DNA of 64,000 bases from Burkholderia diffusa (GCF_902499115.1 NZ_CABVPN010000006.1:124001-188000), one strand, 5' to 3'; positions 7,942 to 17,500 are shown, numbered from the stretch's first letter. Notes: generated by a model from the letters alone, not told the origin. A program made the numbers and translations.

Positions 7942-8687
7942 GCACGGCCGCCGAGCGCCGCGCGCACTGCCGGATCGTCGGCGAGCGCCGCGACGCGGCC
8001 GATCACGACGATCGCGGGCGAACCGATACCGGTCGCGTCCACGCGTTCGACGACGGTGTCGAGCGTCGCGAGCACGTGCCGCTGCCCGTCACGCGTCGCG
8101 TTCTCGATCGCCGCGCACGGCATGTCGCCGGGCATGCCGCCGTCGCGCAGCGCGGCCACGATCGCGTCGAGCCGGCGTATGCCCATGTAGATCACGATCG
8201 TCATCCGCGTCGCGGCCAGCGCGCGCCAGTCGGGCTCGTCGGCACCCGCGCCGTGGCCCGTGACGAAGATCACGCCCTGCGCATCGCCGCGATGCGTGAC
8301 CGGAATGCCGAGCGCGGCCGGGGCCGCGATACCGGCCGTGATGCCGTGTACGACCTCGACCGGGAAACCCGCCGCGCCGAGCGCGAGCAGCTCCTCGCCG
8401 CCGCGGCCGAACACGAACGGATCGCCGCCCTTGAGCCGCGCGACGCTGCGGCCTGCGCGCAGATGCGCGAGCATCGCGGCGACGATCGCTTCCTGCGGTG
8501 TCGACGCATGGCCGCCGCGCTTGCCGACGTGCTCGATGCGTGCGTCCGCGCGCGCATGGCGCAATACGTCGGGGTTCACGAGGTCGTCGACGAGCAGCAC
8601 GTCGGCCGCGGCGATCGCTCGCACGGCCTTCAGCGTCAGCAGATCGGCGTCGCCGGGGCCGGCGCCGACGAGCCAGGCGCGGCTCAT
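7938..8687 (-). CDS. cobA: Uroporphyrinogen-III C-methyltransferase
   Basis: This 249-residue SUMT makes precorrin-2 from uroporphyrinogen III with two S-adenosylmethionine molecules and is the entry point to cobalamin. It has the VGAGPGDADLLTLKA loop at the N-terminus, the KRGGHASTPQEAI segment, the GGDPFVFGRGGEE loop and the HGITAGIAAPAALGIPVTHR motif, all diagnostic of CobA. I chose the ATG at 8687 because the product then begins directly at the tetrapyrrole methylase fold; longer in-frame starts would run into the riboswitch leader. It is the first gene of the leftward operon, and control is expected through the cobalamin riboswitch 180 bases upstream. Confidence 0.93.
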   Translation of the reverse strand: MSRAWLVGAGPGDADLLTLKAVRAIAAADVLLVDDLVNPDVLRHARADARIEHVGKRGGHASTPQEAIVAAMLAHLRAGRSVARLKGGDPFVFGRGGEELLALGAAGFPVEVVHGITAGIAAPAALGIPVTHRGDAQGVIFVTGHGAGADEPDWRALAATRMTIVIYMGIRRLDAIVAALRDGGMPGDMPCAAIENATRDGQRHVLATLDTVVERVDATGIGSPAIVVIGRVAALADDPAVRAALGGRA

Positions 8688-8869
8688 CGGACGCGGCACG
8701 GCGCACACCGTGTCGTGGCAGTGGAAAGGGGACGGCGAGCGGCGCATCGGCGGCCGGCGGACAGGCAAGGCATGATGGATCGGGCGAAGCCCACGCGAAC
8801 GCGGGCGGGAAGCGCACCCCATCCGTCCCCCGCGGATCGGGCGTTCGGCGAGCAGCGGGCTCGCCCCTT

Positions 8870-9048
8870 GCGTCGGCCGGTATCCGGGCTGGCCGCTTGC
8901 CAGACCGCAGCCTTCCCGCCCGTTGAAGGGCAGTGGCATCGCGGGCGGCCTGGGCGCGTGCGGGGGGAACCGCGGCGCGCGGGCGGCGTACCGTTGCGGG
9001 GACAGCACAGGCCGGGCGGGCTTCCGCCTCCTGTTTCCCGTTTAACTG
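8870..9048 (-). ncRNA. Cobalamin riboswitch upstream of cobA
   Basis: On the minus strand the element runs from GTTAAACGGGAAACAGG (about 9048-9031) through CTGTCCCCGCAACGGTA and GCCACTG...CGGGAAGGC to the B12 box AGCCCGGATACCGGCC (about 8890-8875). These are the conserved blocks of the AdoCbl/B12 element in the correct order. The leader between it and the cobA start (about 180 bases) would hold the expression platform. Binding of cobalamin should lower expression of cobA-cobE-cobO-cobB. Confidence 0.93.
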
Positions 9049-9195
9049 CGTGCGCGGAAATGCGCATGCGAGCACCGAACGCGGCGCATACGATAGCACA
9101 GCGGTCGGCCCGCGCGAACCCGCCCCGCGGGCGCCGCGAGCGCCCCGGCACGATGCCGCGGCCGTGCCGAACGCGCCGCGGCGGCCCGTTCCGCC

Positions 9196-9224
9196 TTGAC
9201 GCTCCCCGCACCGCCGCCTACACT
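9196..9224 (+). promoter_or_regulatory. Promoter of the rightward Co-uptake/cobN operon
   Basis: TTGACG (9196-9201) and TACACT (9219-9224) are separated by exactly 17 bases. Transcription would start near 9231, about 35 bases before the riboswitch aptamer, which is the expected geometry. Confidence 0.65.
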
Positions 9225-9266
9225 CGCACGCGTTTTGGTGCTCGCGCGCGCTCCTCCGGCGCGCGC

Positions 9267-9466
9267 AGTTAAACGGGAAACAGGGAGCCTGCCTGCACCG
9301 CAGTCGAGCCAACCTGTGCTGCCCCCGCAACGGTAAGCGAACGCATCACGCCCAGCGCGATGCAGCGCCGCTTCGCCGCATGCCTGCCGCATGCGGACGA
9401 CAGCCACTGGATGCCGCGCATCCGGGAAGGCGAAGCGGCGTGTTCGTCAGCCCGGATACCGGCCAG
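9267..9466 (+). ncRNA. Cobalamin riboswitch upstream of the Ni/Co permease gene
   Basis: The conserved blocks appear in order: AGTTAAACGGGAAACAGGG at 9267, CTGCCCCCGCAACGGTAAGC near 9318-9337, GCCACTGG near 9404, CGGGAAGGCGAAG near 9423, and the B12 box CAGCCCGGATACCGGCCAGA (9449-9466 and just beyond). About 200 leader bases separate it from the permease start. It should repress the permease-cobW-cobN operon when cobalamin is plentiful. Its opening 18 bases are nearly identical to those of the opposite-strand riboswitch. Confidence 0.95.
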
Positions 9467-9668
9467 AACGTGGGGTTCAGCGCCGCGGGGAGGCGGCGCA
9501 TCGTCCACGGCCGCAGCACGCCCGACGCCCGAACGTTGCCCGCTTCCTCCGCCGAACCGTCAGCCGCAGCACGCGCGCGGGCCCGGGCGAGGAACGGCCA
9601 GCGGCGCAGGCGGGGCCGACGACGGCCGTGTTGGCATTCACCATGTCGACCGTTCGCAAAGGAGCATC

Positions 9669-10727
9669 ATGCTCGACTCGTTCTTCCGCCTGTTCAACGA
9701 CAGTCCATCCGGGCTGCGCGGCAAAATCGTCGCGATCTATTCATTGCTCGTCGCATTCAACGTCGGCGCGTGGATCTGGGCCTTCGTCGCGTTTCGCGAC
9801 CAGCCCGTGCTGCTGGGTACCGCGCTGCTCGCCTACGTGTTCGGCCTCCGCCACGCGGTCGACGCCGACCACATCGCCGCGATCGACAACGTTACGCGCA
9901 AGCTGATGCAGGAGGGTCGCAGCCCGCTCGGCGCGGGCCTGTTCTTCTCGCTCGGCCATTCGACGGTGGTGATCGTGATGTCGGTTGTGGTCGCGCTGAC
10001 CGCGGCGTCGCTCGCGCGCTTCGAGAGCATGAAGACCTGGGGCGGCGTGATCAGCACGAGCGTGTCGGCGTTCTTCCTGCTGGTGCTCGCGGCCGCCAAC
10101 CTGCTGATCCTGATCTCCGTCTACCGGACGTTTCGCGCGGCCCGCCGCGGCGAGACGATCGTCGACGCCGACCTCGACATGCTGATGAACCAGCGCGGCG
10201 TGCTGGCCCGCCTGTTCCGGCCGTTGTTCCGCCTCGTGTCGCGCAGCTGGCACCTGTATCCGGTCGGCTTCCTGTTCGGCTTCGGCTTCGATACCGCGAC
10301 CGAAATCGCGCTGTTCGGCATTTCGGCCACGCAGGTGCAGGGCGGTCTGTCGTTCTGGTCGGTGATGGTGCTGCCGGTGCTGTTCACCGCGGGCATGACG
10401 CTCGTCGACACGACGGACGGCATCCTGATGATGGGCGCATACCGCTGGGCGTACGTGCGGCCGATCCGCAAGATCTACTACAACATGACGATCACGTTCG
10501 TGTCGGTGCTGGTCGCCGCGCTGATCGGTGGCATCGAGGTGCTCGCGCTGCTCGCGGATAAACTGTCGCTGCAAGGACCCGTCTGGGATTTCTCCACGAT
10601 GGTCGCATCGCATTTCGGGATGCTCGGCTACGTCGTGATCGGCCTGTTCCTCGCGTGCTGGATCGTGTCGGCCGCGATCTATCGCCTCAAACGCTACGAC
10701 GAGATCGACGTGACGCTCTCGGCCTGA
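9669..10727 (+). CDS. Nickel/cobalt permease, HoxN/NixA family
   Basis: This is a 352-residue inner-membrane permease of the NiCoT family. The signature HAVDADHI (HX4DH) lies in the second transmembrane segment, followed by the LFFSLGHSTVV and GFGFDTATEIALF motifs, and several hydrophobic segments run to the C-terminus. ATG 9669 is preceded by AAAGGAG (9658-9664). Its place behind a cobalamin riboswitch and directly before cobW and cobN indicates that it imports Co2+ for corrin metallation; the family also carries Ni2+. The next gene, cobW, starts 25 bases downstream. Confidence 0.93.
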   Translation: MLDSFFRLFNDSPSGLRGKIVAIYSLLVAFNVGAWIWAFVAFRDQPVLLGTALLAYVFGLRHAVDADHIAAIDNVTRKLMQEGRSPLGAGLFFSLGHSTVVIVMSVVVALTAASLARFESMKTWGGVISTSVSAFFLLVLAAANLLILISVYRTFRAARRGETIVDADLDMLMNQRGVLARLFRPLFRLVSRSWHLYPVGFLFGFGFDTATEIALFGISATQVQGGLSFWSVMVLPVLFTAGMTLVDTTDGILMMGAYRWAYVRPIRKIYYNMTITFVSVLVAALIGGIEVLALLADKLSLQGPVWDFSTMVASHFGMLGYVVIGLFLACWIVSAAIYRLKRYDEIDVTLSA

Positions 10728-10752
10728 CACCCTTTTCGACACAGGACCCACC

Positions 10753-11841
10753 ATGACCTTACGCAAGCTTCCCGTCACGATCGTCACGGGCTTTCTCGGC
10801 AGCGGCAAGACCACGCTGATGCGCCACATCCTGCAGCACGCCGAAGGCCGCCGCATCGCGGTGATCGTCAACGAATTCGGCGAGCTCGGCATCGACGGCG
10901 AAATCCTCAAGGGCTGCGGCATCGGCTGCGAGGACGCAGACGGCGTGCAGGGCGAAGCGTCGGGCCAGCTGTACGAACTCGCGAACGGCTGCCTGTGCTG
11001 CACCGTGCAGGAGGAGTTCTATCCGGTGATGGAAGCGCTCGTCGAGCGTCGTGCCGACATCGATCACGTGTTGATCGAGACGTCGGGCCTCGCGCTGCCG
11101 AAGCCGCTCGTGCAGGCCTTCAACTGGCCGACGATCCGCAACAGCTTCACGGTCGACGCGGTCGTGACCGTCGTCGACGGTCCGGCCGCCGCGAGCGGCC
11201 AGTTCGCCGAGAACCCGCAGGCCGTCGACGCACAGCGCCGCGCCGATCCGAACCTCGACCACGAATCGCCGCTGCACGAACTGTTCGCCGACCAGCTGTC
11301 GTCCGCCGATCTCGTGATCGTGAACAAGGCCGACCTCGTCGCCGACGCGCAGTTTGCCGAGGTCGAAGCCGCGATCCGCGAGGAAATCCCGCCGCAGGTG
11401 AAGATCGTGCGCGCGACGCGTGGCGAACTGGACGTCGCGATGCTGCTCGGGCTCGAATCGGCGTCGGAGGAAACGATTCACCTGCGGCACGACCATCACG
11501 GCTCGGCCGACGACGGCGATCACGACCACCATCACGACGATTTCGATTCGGTGGTGGTGTCGGGCGATGCGGGCACGCGCGAAGCGACGATCGCCGCGCT
11601 GCAGCGTGTCGTCGAGACGCACACGATCTACCGCGCGAAAGGGTTCGCCGCGCTGCCCGATGCGCCGATGCGGCTCGTGATCCAGGGTGTCGGCCGGCGC
11701 TTCGACAGCTACTTCGACCGTCGCTGGCAGGACGGCGAAACGCGTGCGAGCCGCTTCGTGCTGATCGGCGAGGATCTCGACGCGGCCGCGCTGCAGCGCG
11801 CGTTCGACGCCGCGTGCGCGGCCGACCTGCAACAGGCGTAA
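10753..11841 (+). CDS. cobW: CobW GTP-dependent metal chaperone
   Basis: This is a 362-residue COG0523 GTPase. The P-loop GFLGSGKTTL is at residues 13-22, the CxCC metal-binding motif (C80-L-C82-C83) follows, the NKADL guanine-specificity motif is near residue 195, and a His/Asp-rich stretch with several HDHHH-type runs lies near residues 243-262. CobW is thought to deliver Co2+ to the cobaltochelatase. The gene sits between the cobalt permease and cobN, six bases from cobN, which fits that hand-over role. Confidence 0.95.
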   Translation: MTLRKLPVTIVTGFLGSGKTTLMRHILQHAEGRRIAVIVNEFGELGIDGEILKGCGIGCEDADGVQGEASGQLYELANGCLCCTVQEEFYPVMEALVERRADIDHVLIETSGLALPKPLVQAFNWPTIRNSFTVDAVVTVVDGPAAASGQFAENPQAVDAQRRADPNLDHESPLHELFADQLSSADLVIVNKADLVADAQFAEVEAAIREEIPPQVKIVRATRGELDVAMLLGLESASEETIHLRHDHHGSADDGDHDHHHDDFDSVVVSGDAGTREATIAALQRVVETHTIYRAKGFAALPDAPMRLVIQGVGRRFDSYFDRRWQDGETRASRFVLIGEDLDAAALQRAFDAACAADLQQA

Positions 11842-11847
11842 CGCGCG

Positions 11848-14800
11848 ATGCATCTGCTGCGCACCACGCCGGGCGGGTTCGTCGACGATACGCAGGGCGT
11901 CGTCCGGATCGACCAGCAGCCGGCCGACATCGTGATCCTGAGCTCGGCCGACACGACGCTGTCGCTGCTGGCCAGCGTCGTGCCGAAACTGCCTGCCGGC
12001 TTTCCGAGCGTGCGGCTTGCGAACGTCACGTTCCTGCGGCAGCCGGCGTCGGTCGATTTCTATGTCGACGACGTGCTGCGTCACGCGAAGACGGTCGTGA
12101 TCGATCATCTGGGCGGCGAAGCATACTGGCCGTACGGGATCGAGCAGGCCGTGTCGCTCGCGTCGAAACGGAAGCAGCAGCTGGCGATGTTCTCGGGCGA
12201 CCTGCAGGAAGACCCGAACCTCGTCGCGAAGAGCACGGTTGCGCCCGACCTGTGCCGGCGGTGGTGGCGCTATCTGCGCGAAGGCGGAAGGCACAACGCC
12301 GAGGCCTTGCTGCGCAGCATCGCGTTCCATACGCTCGGATTCGGCGACGAGCCCGAGCTGCCGCGCCCGCTGCCGGCCGCCGCGCTGTACCACCCGGCGC
12401 GCGACCCGGCGAGCGTCGACGACTGGCGGGCGCACTGGACGCCCGGCGCACCCGTCGTCGCGATCCTGTTCTATCGCGCGCACTGGCAGGCCGCGAACAC
12501 CGCGGTGTTCGACGCGCTGGCCGATGCGCTCGTGCGCGAGGGGCTCAATCCGTTGCCGATCGCGGTCACGTCATTGAAGGATGCGGTGAGTCGCGAGGTC
12601 ATCACGCAGCTGTGCGACACGCACGATGTCGCGCTCGTGCTGAACACAACCGCTTTCGCGGCCGGCGCGATCGACAGCCCCGAGCCCGACGTGCTCGCCG
12701 GCGATGCACCGGTGCTGCAGGTGATCCTGTCCGGCGGCAACCGCGACGCGTGGGTGTCCGACAACCAGGGGCTGCATGCGCGCGACATCGCGATGCACAT
12801 CGCGTTGCCCGAGGTCGACGGGCGCATCGTCACGCGCGCGGTGAGCTTCAAGGGGCTGGCATATCGTTGTCCGCACACCGAAGTCGACGTCGTGCGCTAC
12901 CAGCCGGACGCCGAACGCATCGCGTTCGTCGCGGCGCTCGCGCGCGGCTGGTGCCGGCTGCGCACGCTCGACAATGCCGACAAGCGCATCGCGCTGATCC
13001 TCGCGAACTATCCGCAAAGCGAAGGGCGGATCGGCAACGGCGTCGGGCTCGACACGCCGGCGTCCGCACTGCATGTGCTGGCGGCGCTGCGCGATGCGGG
13101 CTATGCCGTGGCCGACCTGCCGGCCGATGGCGACGCGCTGATCGCGCGACTCACCGAAGGCGTCACCAACGACCCGGCCGTGCATGCGTTGCGCCCCGCA
13201 TTCCAGAGCTTCGCGCTGGCCGATTACGTCGCGCGTTTCTCGCGTCTGCCGGCCGCCGTGCGCGACGCGCTGAACGCACGCTGGGGCCCGCCCGAAGCAG
13301 ACCCGACGCTGCGGCAGGGGCGCTTCACGATTGCCGGCTGGCGCACGGGCAACGTGTTCGTCGGCATCCAGCCGTCGCGCTCGCGCGGCGAGAACGACTA
13401 TGCGAGCTACCACGATGCGGATCTCGTGCCGCCGCACGCGTATCTCGCGTTCTACTTCTGGCTGCGCGATGCGTTCGGCATCGACGCGGTCATCCACCTC
13501 GGCAAGCACGGCAACCTCGAATGGCTGCCGGGCAAGAGCGTCGCACTGTCCGACGCGTGCTGGCCCGACCTGACGCTCGGGCCGCTGCCGCATCTGTATC
13601 CGTTCATCGTCAATGATCCGGGCGAGGGCAGCCAGGCGAAGCGCCGCGCGCAGGCCGTGATCATCGATCACCTGATGCCGCCGCTCACGCGCGCGGAAAA
13701 CTACGGCCCGCTGCAGGATCTCGAACGGCAGGTCGACGAATACTACGAAGCGCTGATGGTCGACGCGCGCCGCGCGAAGCTGCTGCGCAAGACGATCCTC
13801 GCGACGATCGCCGAACACCGGCTGCACGACGAACTGAGCGTGTCGCCGCCGCGCGATGCGGGCGACGAGGATGCGCTGCTGACGCGCGTCGACGCGTGGC
13901 TGTGCGAATTGAAGGAAGCACAGATTCGCGACGGGCTGCACGTGTTCGGGGTGTCGCCCACCGACCGTCAGCGACGGGACACACTGCTCGCGCTCGCACG
14001 TTTTCCGGTCGGCGACGGCAAGGGCGAACGCGCGGGGCTGATCGGCGCGCTCGCGCGCGATCTCGCGCTCGGCGACGATTTCGATCCGCTCGCGGCCGAC
14101 TGGGCCGCACCGTGGACGGGCCCGCGGCCGGCCGTTCTGCGAGCGCTCGACGCGTCGCCGTGGCGCCATGCCGGCGACACGCGCGAGCGGCTCGAACGGC
14201 TCGCGCAGCATTGGCTCGACGGCCTGTGCGTGACTGTTTCCGGCGCGACCGGCGCCGATGGGGACCCAACGCCGCCCGGCGACTGGCCGCACACGCGCGC
14301 CGTGCTCGAACGCGTGCGCTCGACGCTGCTGCCCGCACTCGACGCATGCGGCGGCGAGGAACTGCGCCAGCTGCTGCGCGGGCTCGACGGCTGCTTCGTG
14401 CCGCCGGGGCCGAGCGGCTCGCCGTCGCGCGGCCGGCCCGACGTGCTGCCGACGGGCCGCAACTTCTATTCGGTCGATACGCGCGCGGTGCCGACGCAGG
14501 CCGCCTGGTCGCTCGGACTGAAATCCGCGCAGCAGCTGATCGAACGCCATCTGCAGGATCACGGCGACTATCCGCGCGCGATCGGGCTGTCGGTCTGGGG
14601 GACGGCCACGATGCGCACCGGCGGCGACGACATCGCGCAGGCGTTCGCGCTCCTCGGCGTGCGGCCGAAATGGGCGCATGGCAGCCATCGCGTGACCGAC
14701 TTCGAGATCCTGCCGATCGAGATCTTCGACCGGCCGCGCATCGACGTGACGCTGCGCGTGTCGGGCTTCTTCCGCGACGCCTTCCCGAACCTGATGCACC

Positions 14801-15663
14801 TGTTCGACGCGGCCGTGCAGGCCGTTGCCGCGCTCGACGAGCCCGAGGCACTGAACCCGATCCGCGCGCGCGTCGAACGCGAACGCGCGAAATGGATCGA
14901 GCAGGGCGTGGCGCCGGACGAAGCGCGGCGTCGTGCCGGCTGGCGCGTGTTCGGCGCGCGGCCGGGCAGCTACGGCGCGGGCCTGCAGGACCTGATCGAC
15001 CAGCGCCGCTGGCAGACCGACGCCGATCTCGCCGATGCGTACCGCCAGTGGGGCGGCCATGCATACGCGCAGAACAGCGCCGGCGACGCCGCGCCCGACG
15101 TGTTCGGCGAACGGCTCGCGACGATCGACGTCGTCGTGCAGAACCAGGACAGCCGCGAACACGACATCCTCGATTCGAACGACTACTACCAGTTCCAGGG
15201 CGGGATGACGGCAGCCGTGCGGCACATGTCGGGGCAGCAGCCGAGCATCTACCACGGCGACCATGCGAACCCGGTCGCGCCGAAGATGCGCACGTTGCGC
15301 GAGGAAATCGCGCGCGTGATCCGTTCGCGCGTCGTCAATCCGAAATGGCTCGACGGCGTCAAACGCCATGGCTACAAGGGCGCGGCCGAAATGGCCGCGA
15401 CCGTCGACTACCTGTACGGCTACGACGCGACCGCGCGCGTGCTGTCGGACCACCAGTACGCGCTCGTCGCCGACGCGTACCTGTTCGACGGCGACACGCG
15501 CGCGTTCCTCGAACGACACAACCCGAAGGCGCTGCACGGCATCTGCGAACGCTTCGTCGAAGCGATGCAGCGGGGGCTGTGGCAGCAGCCGGGCGACTAT
15601 CGCGAGCGGATCGAAGCGGTCTGGCTCGACAGCGAACAATTTCAGGAAGGAGGACGGCGATGA
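11848..15663 (+). CDS. cobN: Cobaltochelatase large subunit CobN
   Basis: This 1271-residue protein is the porphyrin-binding subunit of the ATP-dependent late-insertion cobaltochelatase, which puts Co2+ into hydrogenobyrinate a,c-diamide. It is a ChlH/BchH homologue; landmarks include HLGKHGNLEWLPGKS, WGTATMRTGGDDIAQAF and the C-terminal GYKGAAEMAATVDYLYGYDAT. The length is normal for CobN. The stop overlaps the start of an AAA ATPase gene (ATGA). No CobS or CobT is seen in the window; the two following genes resemble ChlI and a short ChlD instead and are the probable motor subunits. Confidence 0.95.
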   Translation: MHLLRTTPGGFVDDTQGVVRIDQQPADIVILSSADTTLSLLASVVPKLPAGFPSVRLANVTFLRQPASVDFYVDDVLRHAKTVVIDHLGGEAYWPYGIEQAVSLASKRKQQLAMFSGDLQEDPNLVAKSTVAPDLCRRWWRYLREGGRHNAEALLRSIAFHTLGFGDEPELPRPLPAAALYHPARDPASVDDWRAHWTPGAPVVAILFYRAHWQAANTAVFDALADALVREGLNPLPIAVTSLKDAVSREVITQLCDTHDVALVLNTTAFAAGAIDSPEPDVLAGDAPVLQVILSGGNRDAWVSDNQGLHARDIAMHIALPEVDGRIVTRAVSFKGLAYRCPHTEVDVVRYQPDAERIAFVAALARGWCRLRTLDNADKRIALILANYPQSEGRIGNGVGLDTPASALHVLAALRDAGYAVADLPADGDALIARLTEGVTNDPAVHALRPAFQSFALADYVARFSRLPAAVRDALNARWGPPEADPTLRQGRFTIAGWRTGNVFVGIQPSRSRGENDYASYHDADLVPPHAYLAFYFWLRDAFGIDAVIHLGKHGNLEWLPGKSVALSDACWPDLTLGPLPHLYPFIVNDPGEGSQAKRRAQAVIIDHLMPPLTRAENYGPLQDLERQVDEYYEALMVDARRAKLLRKTILATIAEHRLHDELSVSPPRDAGDEDALLTRVDAWLCELKEAQIRDGLHVFGVSPTDRQRRDTLLALARFPVGDGKGERAGLIGALARDLALGDDFDPLAADWAAPWTGPRPAVLRALDASPWRHAGDTRERLERLAQHWLDGLCVTVSGATGADGDPTPPGDWPHTRAVLERVRSTLLPALDACGGEELRQLLRGLDGCFVPPGPSGSPSRGRPDVLPTGRNFYSVDTRAVPTQAAWSLGLKSAQQLIERHLQDHGDYPRAIGLSVWGTATMRTGGDDIAQAFALLGVRPKWAHGSHRVTDFEILPIEIFDRPRIDVTLRVSGFFRDAFPNLMHLFDAAVQAVAALDEPEALNPIRARVERERAKWIEQGVAPDEARRRAGWRVFGARPGSYGAGLQDLIDQRRWQTDADLADAYRQWGGHAYAQNSAGDAAPDVFGERLATIDVVVQNQDSREHDILDSNDYYQFQGGMTAAVRHMSGQQPSIYHGDHANPVAPKMRTLREEIARVIRSRVVNPKWLDGVKRHGYKGAAEMAATVDYLYGYDATARVLSDHQYALVADAYLFDGDTRAFLERHNPKALHGICERFVEAMQRGLWQQPGDYRERIEAVWLDSEQFQEGGRR

Positions 15664-16748
15664 CCGATCCGACGACGCATCGCGCCCGCGCGGTATTCCC
15701 GTTCGCGGCGCTGGTCGCGCAGCAACCGCTGCAGCAGGCGCTGCTGCTCGCGGCGATCGACCCGTCGCTCGGCGGCGTGCTCGTCAGCGGGCCGCGCGGC
15801 ACCGCGAAATCGACCGCCGCACGCGCGCTCGCCGAACTGCTGCCTGAAGGAGCATTCGTCACGCTGCCGCTGTCGGCGAGCGACGAACAGGTCACGGGCA
15901 CGCTCGATCTCGCACATGCGCTCGCTGAAAACGGCGTGCGCTTCCGGCCGGGCCTGCTCGCGCGCGCACATCGTGGCGTGCTGTACGTCGACGAGGTGAA
16001 CCTGCTCGCCGACGGGCTCGTCGATACGCTGCTCGACGTCGCCGCGAGCGGCGTGAACGTGGTCGAGCGCGATGGCGTGTCGCATGCGCACGACGCGCGC
16101 TTCGTGCTGGTCGGCACGATGAATCCCGAAGAAGGCGAACTGCGCCCGCAACTGCTCGACCGCTTCGGGCTGATGGTCGAGCTCGAGAACTGCTTCGATG
16201 CCGCGCAGCGCGAGCGGATCGTGAAGGCGCGCCTCGCGTTCGATCTCGACCCGGACGCGTTTCGTGCACGTCACGCGGCCGCGCAGCGCGAACTCGGCGA
16301 CCGGATTCACGCGGCGCGGGCACGGTTGTCGACGCTGGATTTCGACGATGCGGTTCATGCGCGCGTCAGCGCGCTGTGCATCGACGCGGCCGTCGACGGC
16401 CTGCGCGCCGACCTCGTGATGCTGCGCGCCGCGCGCGCGCTCGCGGCGCTGGAGCAGGCCGACGCGGTGACGGTGTCGCACGTCGAACGTGTGGCCGACG
16501 CGGTGCTGCGGCATCGGCGTCATGCGGGTACGCCGCCGTCGTCGGACGCGACGCAGTCGAATGCAGAGGCCGGCGGCAACCGCGACGACGATACGCCGCC
16601 GGATATGCACCGGCAGCCCGAGCCTCCACCAGGCGCGGCCCGCAACGACGCGACTGCGGCGCAAGGCGACTGGGGCTACCTGCCGCCCGCGCCGGTCGGA
16701 CTGCGTGACGTGAAGAGCGTGGTGCCGCTGCCGTTAAAAAAACGCTGA
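15660..16748 (+). CDS. AAA+ ATPase, ChlI/BchI-like chelatase subunit
   Basis: This 362-residue AAA+ protein resembles the magnesium-chelatase I subunit and not CobS. Walker A is GPRGTAKST (residues 44-52). Walker B with the sensor region reads GVLYVDEVNLLADGLVDTLL (near 107-126), and GTMNPEEGELRPQLLDRFGL gives sensor 1 and the arginine finger. The C-terminal tail after residue 290 is a low-complexity Pro/Asp-rich linker. Its start overlaps the cobN stop by four bases. It probably forms, with the VWA protein downstream, the ATP-driven motor that works on CobN. Confidence 0.88.
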   Translation: MTDPTTHRARAVFPFAALVAQQPLQQALLLAAIDPSLGGVLVSGPRGTAKSTAARALAELLPEGAFVTLPLSASDEQVTGTLDLAHALAENGVRFRPGLLARAHRGVLYVDEVNLLADGLVDTLLDVAASGVNVVERDGVSHAHDARFVLVGTMNPEEGELRPQLLDRFGLMVELENCFDAAQRERIVKARLAFDLDPDAFRARHAAAQRELGDRIHAARARLSTLDFDDAVHARVSALCIDAAVDGLRADLVMLRAARALAALEQADAVTVSHVERVADAVLRHRRHAGTPPSSDATQSNAEAGGNRDDDTPPDMHRQPEPPPGAARNDATAAQGDWGYLPPAPVGLRDVKSVVPLPLKKR

Positions 16749-16816
16749 GCCATCGAGCCGACGCCGCCGCGAACGCCGTTCGCGGTCCTCGATGGCAACC
16801 AGGCGCTGCCGCGCGC

Positions 16817-17425
16817 GTGCCGGGCACGGTGCGTGCCGGCACGGCCGTCGCATGGCCGGCGACGCTCGCCGCGAAGCGCGGTGCCCCGCTGCACGCCGAC
16901 CATCTGCGTTTCCGCAAGCGGGCCGGCACACCGCGCGCACTCCATTGTTTCGTGCTCGACTGTTCTGCGTCGATGCTGTCGCACGATCGGCTCGCGCTCG
17001 CGAAAGGCCTGATCGTCGCGTACTTCGATCAGGCCGCGCGCGACCGCGTGGAAACAGCGCTGATCTGCTTCGGCGGCAACGGCGCCGCGAAGCGCTTCGG
17101 CCCGGCCGTGCCGCGCTGGTGGAATGCGCGCTGGCTCGAACCGGTGGACGGCGGCGGCGGCACGCCGCTTGCCGACGGCATCGCGGCCGCCGCGCAATTG
17201 CTCGCGGGCGTCGCACGGCGTACGCCGGACCGGCAGCGCTGGCTATGGGTACTGTCCGACGGCCGCACGCGCGAAACGCCGTCGAGACCGGCGGCCGCCG
17301 ATCACGTCATGTTCGTCGACTTCGACGACGCGGCCGTGCGAATCGGGCAGGGCAGGCGGCTCGCCGATGCATGGGACGCGCAATGGATGACGGCCGCATC
17401 ACTGTGCCCCGGGCCGGCCGGCTGA
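16817..17425 (+). CDS. VWA-domain protein, short ChlD-like chelatase subunit
   Basis: This is a protein of about 202 residues with one von Willebrand A domain. The MIDAS motif DCSAS lies at residues 48-52, a GGGGTPLADG loop supplies the MIDAS Thr, and LWVLSDGRT supplies the last acid. The WPATLAAKRG and HADHLRFRKR segments before the domain match the integrin-I region of ChlD/BchD. The AAA half and acidic linker of a full ChlD are absent. The frame is open back to 16709 with no ATG or TTG; GTG 16817 is the only standard start, so the true N-terminus is uncertain. It pairs with the ATPase immediately upstream. Confidence 0.8.
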   Translation: MPGTVRAGTAVAWPATLAAKRGAPLHADHLRFRKRAGTPRALHCFVLDCSASMLSHDRLALAKGLIVAYFDQAARDRVETALICFGGNGAAKRFGPAVPRWWNARWLEPVDGGGGTPLADGIAAAAQLLAGVARRTPDRQRWLWVLSDGRTRETPSRPAAADHVMFVDFDDAAVRIGQGRRLADAWDAQWMTAASLCPGPAG

Positions 17426-17500
17426 TCGCATGGTCAGCCGTGCGTGGCGATCGCCGGCGCTGCGCTATGATCGCCTTTTCTCCCCACCGGAATGCCTGCC

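Noticed and set aside
5679..9272. A 1197-codon open frame on the plus strand across the leftward cobalamin genes
   Set aside because: It is antisense to cobB, cobO, cobE and cobA, which are recognised with full motifs. Its product is Arg/His-rich low complexity, the usual shadow of GC-rich genes.
9360..9668. An N-terminal extension of the Ni/Co permease to 9360
   Set aside because: The extension would translate the riboswitch aptamer. The ribosome site at 9658-9664 and the family length support ATG 9669.
12571..15639. A 1022-codon minus-strand open frame inside cobN
   Set aside because: It mirrors cobN codon for codon, has a composition full of Arg, Val and His, and shows no family motif.
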